Assembly: GCA_937996655.1 (NCBI GenBank)
Contig: CALKUK010000026.1
Location: 1 to 11,774, forward strand
Origin: an uncultured Sphingomonadaceae bacterium
GTDB lineage: Bacteria > Pseudomonadota > Alphaproteobacteria > Sphingomonadales > Sphingomonadaceae
Length of the DNA: 11,774 bases
Reading direction: 5' to 3'
Shown: piece after piece, positions 6,804-11,774 of the stretch
How the letters are laid out: each line of letters opens with the position of its first letter
Numbering within the stretch: the first letter of the stretch is position 1
The notes under the pieces: generated by a model
The model's database searches: none
What the model saw: the letters and a program-made list of their open reading frames with translations, nothing else
Told to the model about the DNA's origin: nothing
Translations under genes and position numbers: made by a program

Positions 6804-7544
6804 ATCGCGCCCGGCCTGGTGGCCCGTCAGGACTTCGACCGCAACAGCCGTAATGTTGTCACGCCCGCGGTGCGTCAGCGCGGCAGAAATCAGACGTTCC
6901 GTCGGCCCGCCAGGATCGGACGTTGCCATCAAGGCGGCCATCTCGTCATCCGGCACTGTCTTGCACAGCCCGTCGCTGCACAGCAGAAAGCGGTCACCCG
7001 GCATCATGGTGCTTGTCACCTTGTCGAGATCCAGTTCGCCGTCGGCGCCGACAGCGCGGGTGATCACGTTGGCACTTGGATGTCTTTCGGCTTCCTCGGC
7101 CGTGATGGCACCGGCATCCACGAGTTCCTGCACCAGACTGTGATCCTTGGTGACTTGGGTCATTCGGCCATTTCGGACAAGATAGGCCCGTGAATCGCCA
7201 GCCCAGAGGCAGGCAAAATGATCGCCCCTCGCAATCAGTACCACGACAGTCGAGGCGCTGATCACATGATCCTCGTCGTCCTCGGACCCGCGCAGCGTAT
7301 TATGGGCGGCGGTGATCCGCTGGCGCACCTCCATCAGCATTTCGCCGGCGGACAAGTCAGGGGGAATCGCTTCCAGCGCATCCACGATCATCCTCGCCGC
7401 GACGTCGCCGCGTGAATGTCCTCCCGCCCCGTCAGCCACGGCCCACAGACCGAGATCGGGCCTGTTGACGAAGGCGTCCTCGTTATGGCTGCGAACAGTG
7501 CCAACATGCGTGGTCGCCCAGGACAGAAAACGTGCAGCGCTCAT
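6801..7544 (-). CDS. pppA: PP2C-family Ser/Thr phosphatase of T6SS (PppA)
   Basis: A 247-residue protein; ATG at 7544, TAG at 6801. It is one complete PP2C/Stp1-type domain with the metal-binding and active-site motifs in order: THVGTVRSHNED (12-23, Glu22 and Asp23), VADGAGGHSRG (36-46, Asp38), WAGDSRAYLVR (114-124), DHSLVQELV (134-142), CSDGL (189-193, Asp191) and RGRDNITAV (226-234, Asp229). It is cytoplasmic, with no signal peptide or membrane helix. In known T6SSs, PppA removes the phosphate that the PpkA kinase places on the FHA protein and so returns the machine to rest. A membrane kinase and an FHA protein are both encoded nearby, which supports that role. It is first of the four minus-strand genes; an ACGGA lies a few bases before the start. 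A stand-alone housekeeping Stp1 is less likely in this context. Confidence 0.95.
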   Translation of the reverse strand: MSAARFLSWATTHVGTVRSHNEDAFVNRPDLGLWAVADGAGGHSRGDVAARMIVDALEAIPPDLSAGEMLMEVRQRITAAHNTLRGSEDDEDHVISASTVVVLIARGDHFACLWAGDSRAYLVRNGRMTQVTKDHSLVQELVDAGAITAEEAERHPSANVITRAVGADGELDLDKVTSTMMPGDRFLLCSDGLCKTVPDDEMAALMATSDPGGPTERLISAALTHRGRDNITAVAVEVLTGHQAGRD

Positions 7545-7910
7545 ACTATGTTCCGTACCCGGTCTCGCTCATCGACAGATCTGCCAGAAGCATCCGGCTG
7601 CTTGAAGCTGATGTCACCGACCGTGCCTCTCGCAAGCAGAGCCATGGTAGGCGCGTTCGCTGTGCCAATGCCAGCATTCTCGCACCATCGATTGCAAATC
7701 TCTGTCCCCGAATTTCAGAGAGGCGGGTCATTGCGCGATGCCTTTGGATGAAAACCCTTGAGGCAAAAGCAACATCGTTCCATGCTCCCGTGACTGCGGC
7801 GTGATTGAAATTCGAATGGGTGTTCGTGATCTGGCTTTCCAGTCGTTCGGTTTCCGCGAAACGTGATGCCGGTCGGCCTGTCCTGTCGTTCCGTAGCAAG
7901 TGGGGTTTCG
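7545..7910. other. Divergent intergenic region between pppA and the sheath-like gene
   Basis: This 366-bp stretch separates two divergently read genes and must hold promoters for both. I see no pair of -35/-10 boxes at proper spacing and no GG-N10-GC sigma-54 pattern. A TTGAAA (7805-7810, plus strand) is the best -35-like string but lacks a -10 partner. A frame on the minus strand (7899-7546) ends one base before the pppA start but has near-random third-position GC content and was not accepted as a gene. No RNA gene or attachment site was recognised. Confidence 0.5.
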
Positions 7911-9677
7911 ATGATGCGATATGATGTCAGTTTTGGCCGGATCGGCAACCCAAAGCGCGCCACCCCCGGCCCCGCGTTCCGCCTTGCCGTGATGGGGGAT
8001 TTCTCGGGTCGTGCCAACGCCGGCATTCTTGAGACCGGCGCCAAGCTCGCCTCGCGCAAGCCATTGAAAGTGGATGCTGATAATCTCGATGCCATGATGG
8101 AGCGGCTCAAAATCACGGTGCAGGTCCCGCTCGACGAGGACGGCAATGTGGTGACGGCGCCCATCAAGTCGATGGACGATTTCCATCCTGACCAGTTGGT
8201 CGAGAATCTGCCGGTCTTTGAGGAGTTGCTGCAGCTTCGCCGCAATCTGTCGTCCAAGGCCGGGTTCGATCGTGCGGCCAGGCAGGTCCTTTCCTGGTCG
8301 GGTGAGGCGTTGTTGCCTTTGCCGCCGCGGAAGGGCCGAGGCAACGCCATCGCGACAGACCGCAAACTGTCCGACTTCGCCCGGCTTACCGGACGAAAGC
8401 CCGCGGAAGAGGCCGATGCCGAAGAGTTGATCAAGCGTCTCGTCGGCCCCTATGTCGAACCGGCGCGCGATAGCCGGCAGGATGCGCTGATCGCGCGGGT
8501 CGACCTCGCGTTGTCGGATGCCATGCGGCGGGTTTTGCATCACCCCGACTTTCAGAATGCCGAGGCACTTTGGCGCGGGCTCGACTTCCTGGTCCGCAAC
8601 ATCGAGACCGATGCCAAGTTGCAGATCGTGATGTACGATATCTCGGCCGACGAACTCGCAGCCGACCTGGCGGCCTCCGAGACCCTCGAGCAGTCCGGCC
8701 TCTACGCGATGCTGGTCGAGCAACCCGCGATGGATGCCAGCCAAGGAGCGCTGTCCATGATCGCGGCGCTCTATCAGTTCGAACTGACACCTGTGCATGC
8801 CGAACTGCTCGGGCGCGTGGCCCAGGTCGCGGCCGCGGCAGGCGCACCTTTCTTCAGCAGCATCGCGCCGGATCCGCTGCGCGAGCCGATGCACGAGTGG
8901 CACCCGCTCATCAAGTCGGCATGGGCGGCGCTCCGCGAATTGCCGGCCAGCGCTTACCTTGGGCTGTGCACGCCGCGGTTTTTGCTGCGGATGCCTTACG
9001 GCAAAAAGACCGACCCGATTGATGCGTTCACGTTTGAGGAATTTACCCGGCAGGGCGGTCTGTCGGGCATGCTGTGGGGCCATCCCGCGCTCATTGCCGC
9101 CAATTTGGTTGCCGAAACATGGCGGCGTGACAGCAAGGCGATGAAACTCGGTTCCATCGCCACGGTTGGCAACATGCCGGTCTATGTCTATGCCGACCCT
9201 GACGGTGACCAGATTGCCCTGCCCTGCACCGAGCGGATGCTGAACGAGCGCGGGGCCGTTCAGATCGCCGTGGCGGGGGTCAATCCTCTCGTGAGCATTC
9301 GTGGGCGGCCTGAAGTGCGCCTCGGCGGTTTCAACGCGGTCGCGGGGGGGCTTATCGCCGGCCGGTGGGCGCCTGTGGATGTGGCGGCCCCCGTGGTGCC
9401 GGGAGTTGCGCCAGGTCCGGCGGTCGCAGAAGCAGGGGTGCCTCAGCCAATCCCGGTTGCGAGCCAGGATACCGCCGATCTCGACGCGCTGATGGCAAGT
9501 CTCGACACTGCGGCTGCGGAGACTGAAGCAGGAGAAGTGACGCCTGCGGCCCCGATGGAACCTGCGGCAGAGGATGATCTCGATGCCCTGCTGGCAAGCC
9601 TGAACGCTGAACCTGATCCCCCGATGGCGGGGGAAACCGAGCCGGATCTCGACGCCCTTCTGGCATCGCTCCAATAG
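7911..9677 (+). CDS. TssB-TssC fusion, sheath-like T6SS protein with truncated TssC end and triple-motif tail
   Basis: A 588-residue protein from ATG 7911, chosen because the TssB-type start MMRYDVSFGRIG begins there and GGGG lies just upstream; the in-frame ATG at 7863 would add 16 unrelated residues. Residues 20-115 look like TssB/VipA: FRLAVMGDFSGR (23-34) and SMDDFHPDQLVENLP (about 86-100). Residues ~190-480 look like TssC/VipB: VLHHPDFQNAEALWRGLDFL (208-227), LRMPYGKKTDPIDAFTFEEF (359-378), LWGHPALIAANLV and a C-terminal region at about 435-480. TssB and TssC normally are separate proteins of about 160-170 and 490-500 residues that form the contractile sheath. Here the last ~100 residues of normal TssC are missing. 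They are replaced by an Ala/Pro/Glu-rich tail with DLDALMASL (523-531), DLDALLASL (556-564) and DLDALLASL (579-587). It may be a variant sheath or an accessory that joins or caps a sheath; family membership is firm, the role is inferred. Confidence 0.88.
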   Translation: MMRYDVSFGRIGNPKRATPGPAFRLAVMGDFSGRANAGILETGAKLASRKPLKVDADNLDAMMERLKITVQVPLDEDGNVVTAPIKSMDDFHPDQLVENLPVFEELLQLRRNLSSKAGFDRAARQVLSWSGEALLPLPPRKGRGNAIATDRKLSDFARLTGRKPAEEADAEELIKRLVGPYVEPARDSRQDALIARVDLALSDAMRRVLHHPDFQNAEALWRGLDFLVRNIETDAKLQIVMYDISADELAADLAASETLEQSGLYAMLVEQPAMDASQGALSMIAALYQFELTPVHAELLGRVAQVAAAAGAPFFSSIAPDPLREPMHEWHPLIKSAWAALRELPASAYLGLCTPRFLLRMPYGKKTDPIDAFTFEEFTRQGGLSGMLWGHPALIAANLVAETWRRDSKAMKLGSIATVGNMPVYVYADPDGDQIALPCTERMLNERGAVQIAVAGVNPLVSIRGRPEVRLGGFNAVAGGLIAGRWAPVDVAAPVVPGVAPGPAVAEAGVPQPIPVASQDTADLDALMASLDTAAAETEAGEVTPAAPMEPAAEDDLDALLASLNAEPDPPMAGETEPDLDALLASLQ

Positions 9678-9717
9678 GCGCGGCGTCGCGCTGCACCGCC
9701 GCGTTGTTTGATCGGCG

Positions 9718-9757
9718 GATGACATTTGGCGTGATCGCCACATGTCATCAGTCCCTA
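9718..9757 (-). repeat. Gene-end palindromic element D between sheath-like gene and small OmpA-like gene
   Basis: GATGACAT (9718-9725) pairs perfectly with ATGTCATC (9742-9749). After a single mismatch, TGGCG (9727-9731) pairs with CGCCA (9736-9740) around a TGAT loop. This is the strongest hairpin in the window and a good candidate bidirectional terminator, though without a long U-run. Read on the minus strand it starts at the small gene's TAG stop (9757-9755), then 5 nt, GATG, 3 nt, TGTGGCG, 4 nt and CGCCA, which is the same spacing as the elements after the kinase and pppA. Read on the plus strand it also gives GATG, 3 nt, TTTGGCG, 4 nt, CGCCA. Confidence 0.7.
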
Positions 9758-10306
9758 CGCGGCCTGCTTTATCTCGATATCGATCCGCTGGGCTTCTTCA
9801 CTGCCATCCGGAAGCGCTGCCAGGTCTCGGACGATACGGACAAGCCGGCTCTCTGCGACGCCAAGCTTTTCGAGTGCCTCTTCGATCACGCCGCACCGCA
9901 GATTGGACAAGTCTCGCGCCGCCCGGCCCGCCTGGCCCGAGGCGTAGCTCACCAGGTGGACCTCTGCCTCTTCGAACTGCAGGGCCCAGTTTGCAGCAGC
10001 CCGAATGACATCCATCGCGCCCCCATCGAGTTTGGCTGACCATTGTTCGAAGAACACGGCATGTCCTGTGGACTGCCGCCTGATCCGCTTCACGATGCCG
10101 GGATGGATCGCCCATGGCATGGTTCCCGCGACTGGTTCGCCGCAATATCGCTCCCAGAGTTCATCAATCTGCGAATGGGTCTCGCATCTCACGATTTCGA
10201 TGCTAACGTTGTCCGGTAAGGTGTTCGCCAACATGTCGTCGATGTGTTCTACCCCACCCACCATCCAGGCTTGGCCGTTGTATTCAGCCAGTACGATATC
10301 GGCCAT
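9755..10306 (-). CDS. Small cytoplasmic protein with a degenerate OmpA-like C-terminal fold
   Basis: A 183-residue protein; ATG at 10306 with AGGAG 6 nt upstream, TAG at 9755. It has no signal peptide and no membrane helix, so it should be cytoplasmic. Residues ~83-180 line up with the OmpA C-terminal domain: FFEQWSAKLDGGAMDVIRAA (85-104) for the first strand and helix, AEVHLVSYASG (114-124) where OmpA has VxVxGHTDxxG, LSNLRCGVIEEALEKLGV (133-150) for LSxxRAxxVxxxLxxxGV, and QRIDIEIK (173-180) for the terminal RRVxIxI. The His-Thr-Asp is gone (Asp replaced by Ala122) while the paired Arg (137) is kept, so peptidoglycan binding is not expected. Residues 1-80 match nothing I recognise. It is divergent from the FHA gene and convergent with the sheath-like gene. 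The gene is well supported; the fold assignment is by eye. Confidence 0.8.
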   Translation of the reverse strand: MADIVLAEYNGQAWMVGGVEHIDDMLANTLPDNVSIEIVRCETHSQIDELWERYCGEPVAGTMPWAIHPGIVKRIRRQSTGHAVFFEQWSAKLDGGAMDVIRAAANWALQFEEAEVHLVSYASGQAGRAARDLSNLRCGVIEEALEKLGVAESRLVRIVRDLAALPDGSEEAQRIDIEIKQAA

Positions 10307-10372
10307 TCCAAGCTCCTGCGTTTTTTCGTTCCGTCATAGAAAGGGCCGTGGATCGCGTCCGCGGTTTTTGCC
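10307..10372. promoter_or_regulatory. 66-bp divergent spacer between the small OmpA-like gene and the FHA gene
   Basis: The spacer must carry start signals for both divergent genes. Visible are the AGGAG ribosome site of the minus-strand gene, a T6 run (10321-10326) and a T5 run (10365-10369). No convincing promoter boxes were found. The FHA ATG lacks a clear Shine-Dalgarno; an in-frame TAG at 10337 rules out a far upstream start. Confidence 0.3.
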
Positions 10373-11770
10373 ATGCGCCTGATTCTGTCTTTGACCGGCG
10401 GCGGTCTTTCGGGGCCTACGACCATGCGCACCCTATCGGAGGGAAGTGTAACCATCGGACGGGGTGCCAGCAACGGATGGGTACTGCCTGATTCACAACA
10501 ATTGATGTCACGCACCCACTGCGCGGTTTCGATCGAAGGCAACCGGGTGGTCCTTACGGATTTGTCGAGCAACGGGGTGTTCGTCAACGGCGCGCGGGAG
10601 CCCACCGAACGGGATATGCGGATCGTGCTGACCGATGGCGATACATTCGCCTTCGGTGAGTACAGCTTCAAGGTGGTGATCATCGACGATGGCGCCGAGG
10701 TCCGGGGAGGCGGAAGCTTGCCGGCGGCATCATTCCCGATCGCACCCGACCTCGGCGTTGGGGCGCGTGACTCGCTGAGCCCCATCGATGTCGATCCGCT
10801 TGCTGACCCGCTCGGCCGCCCCGCAGAGGTGGCCGATCCCTTTGCGATCGCGCCCGATCCTGCGTTCAGTCACCCCATCGCGCATGTCCCGGTGAATCCC
10901 CGAGGTACGCCGGACCCTTTCGATACCCAGCCTCAACGCGGGCGCGGCTTCGATGACCAGGACATGTTTCGTGGGGTTGCGCCGTCGTCGGACTGGAGCG
11001 GCCTTCCCCAGGCCGACCACGCGCGCGCAACGTCTGCCGCCATGCCTGCGCAACGCGTGGTCCATCCGATGTCGATGGATGATTTTGACAAATTGCTCGA
11101 CGGTCTGGATCCGCCGCCGACCGGGTCGTCGGCACGCGGGGGGGCTCTCCCGGCACAAGCGGCGCCCATTCATATCCCGACGGCGCCAGGCGCACTGGAC
11201 ATCAGCCTCGACGATCTCCTCGGCACCCCGCCAGCGGCGCAAACGGGGATGCCGCGCGCGCCCGTCGACGTCGCGCCACCTGCGCCGCAGCCCGGCCCTG
11301 GTCGCGCGCCGGACGGTTTGGCCGGTGCCTGCCCGACTTCAGGGCCGGCCGGGGCACCCTCCATATTGCACGCTCCCGATCCGTTCGATGCCTCTCCCGT
11401 GTCCATCGACCCGTTCCAGGGGCCGCCGGTGCCGAGGGGCGGGCAAGCGACCGAGGCTGCGGCGCCGGCGGTCGATCCGGCGCCCGCGATCAATCCGACA
11501 GAACGCAGCGTCGCATCGCTTGCAGATCGCGGCGCTGTCGAAGCGCGGCCACTTTCTCTCCGCCCAGCCCTGCCTGCGTCCCACAATCCATTCGAGGAGC
11601 CCGAACCCGGTGAGGGGACTTTGCGGGACGCGCTTGCCGCACCTGCGTCCCCGCAACTCGATGTTGCTCCGGGCCAGCCATCGCCTGCTTTGGCGCAGGC
11701 GGCCGCCGGGGGGGGGGGCGGCTGCGGCGGCGGCGCCCAACCCGGAGGTGTTACCGCGTGCGGCGGGTGA
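10373..11770 (+). CDS. tagH: T6SS FHA-domain protein, TagH/Fha-like, frame broken at a poly-G run near the window end
   Basis: Read as given, the frame runs 465 residues to a TGA at 11768. The FHA domain (about 1-105) has the phosphothreonine-binding signature: TIGRG (27-31), WVLPD (36-40), MSRTHC (45-50) and LSSNGVFVNG (64-73). The start MRLILSLTGG matches T6SS FHA proteins. A long Pro/Ala-rich low-complexity region follows, with repeated DPF/NPF motifs (ADPFA, PDPFD twice, IDPFQ, HNPFE) and two acidic/leucine motifs, DDFDKLLDGLD (236-246) and LDISLDDLLG (275-284). FHA domains bind phosphothreonine; in the T6SS, Fha1 is phosphorylated by PpkA and dephosphorylated by PppA, both of which have counterparts here. 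Just before the end lies an 11-G run (11708-11718). After it the given frame reads an unlikely Gly/Cys string, whereas removing one G keeps the frame open through 11774. The gene probably continues past the window. Confidence 0.9.
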   Translation: MRLILSLTGGGLSGPTTMRTLSEGSVTIGRGASNGWVLPDSQQLMSRTHCAVSIEGNRVVLTDLSSNGVFVNGAREPTERDMRIVLTDGDTFAFGEYSFKVVIIDDGAEVRGGGSLPAASFPIAPDLGVGARDSLSPIDVDPLADPLGRPAEVADPFAIAPDPAFSHPIAHVPVNPRGTPDPFDTQPQRGRGFDDQDMFRGVAPSSDWSGLPQADHARATSAAMPAQRVVHPMSMDDFDKLLDGLDPPPTGSSARGGALPAQAAPIHIPTAPGALDISLDDLLGTPPAAQTGMPRAPVDVAPPAPQPGPGRAPDGLAGACPTSGPAGAPSILHAPDPFDASPVSIDPFQGPPVPRGGQATEAAAPAVDPAPAINPTERSVASLADRGAVEARPLSLRPALPASHNPFEEPEPGEGTLRDALAAPASPQLDVAPGQPSPALAQAAAGGGGGCGGGAQPGGVTACGG

Positions 11771-11774
11771 TCTG

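Noticed and set aside
7709..7814. 8-bp inverted repeat CGAATTTC / GAAATTCG in the divergent spacer
   Set aside because: The arms are about 90 bp apart and AT-rich; one such match is expected by chance in a spacer of this size.
7546..7899. Minus-strand frame of 117 codons whose TAG stop is one base from the pppA ATG, as if translationally coupled
   Set aside because: Third-position GC is near random, unlike the strongly GC-biased neighbours; its start would lie inside the leader of the divergent sheath-like gene, and the peptide shows no recognisable domain.
7863..7910. Upstream ATG start for the sheath-like gene, adding 16 residues
   Set aside because: The extra residues (MMPVGLSCRSVASGVS) do not resemble a TssB N-terminus, and a better start with GGGG upstream lies at 7911.
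7728..9743. Long open frame of 671 codons on the minus strand opposite the sheath-like gene
   Set aside because: Same cause: Arg/Gly/His-rich shadow frame without motifs, lying over a clear TssB/TssC reading.
1..11774. CRISPR arrays, tRNA or rRNA genes, insertion sequences, attachment sites
   Set aside because: No regularly spaced repeats, no tRNA-like or rRNA sequence, and no transposase or integrase reading was found on either strand.

Overview
The window is an accessory part of a type VI secretion system (T6SS) gene cluster from a high-GC proteobacterium. An alphaproteobacterium is most likely, judged from GC-rich third codon positions, the style of the periplasmic OmpA and kinase proteins, and palindromic gene-end repeats starting TAGAGC. 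That placement is an inference; no rRNA or other marker gene is present. The T6SS assignment rests on three things together: a sheath-like TssB/TssC protein, a TagH-type FHA protein, and a complete threonine-phosphorylation circuit (Ser/Thr kinase, PP2C phosphatase, FHA reader).

Layout. 1-2109 (+): 3' part of a helical-repeat CHAT (caspase-like) protease whose start lies outside the window. 2151-4133 (+): transmembrane Ser/Thr kinase with a periplasmic DUF4384-like domain. 4134-4232: convergent junction filled with palindromic hairpins. 7544-4233 (-): four co-directional genes in the order PP2C phosphatase PppA, OmpA-like protein B, OmpA-like protein A, and a membrane-anchored HExxH metallopeptidase-like protein. 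7545-7910: divergent spacer without a convincing gene. 7911-9677 (+): a TssB-TssC fusion that lacks the end of normal TssC and carries a tail with three copies of a DLDALLASL-like motif. 9678-9754: convergent junction with a strong hairpin. 10306-9755 (-): a small protein with a degenerate OmpA-like fold and no signal peptide. 10373 to the right edge (+): FHA-domain protein with a long Pro/Ala-rich, DPF-rich tail. Its frame is broken by an 11-G run just before the window ends.

Working model (inference). The kinase senses something in the envelope through its periplasmic half and phosphorylates the FHA protein or its partners; PppA reverses this, as in the PpkA-Fha1-PppA pathway of Pseudomonas aeruginosa. 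The two OmpA proteins and the membrane metallopeptidase supply cell-wall anchoring or remodelling. The CHAT protease next to the kinase, the fused sheath-like protein with its repeated acidic/leucine tail (a related motif occurs in the FHA protein), and the cytoplasmic OmpA-like protein are unusual and may form a T6SS control or variant sheath module. No core genes such as tssJ-M, tssE-G, tssK, hcp, vgrG or clpV are in this window.

A separate signal lies in the non-coding DNA. Four genes (kinase, metallopeptidase, PppA, small OmpA-like protein) end in a TAG stop that is also the first three bases of a palindromic element.
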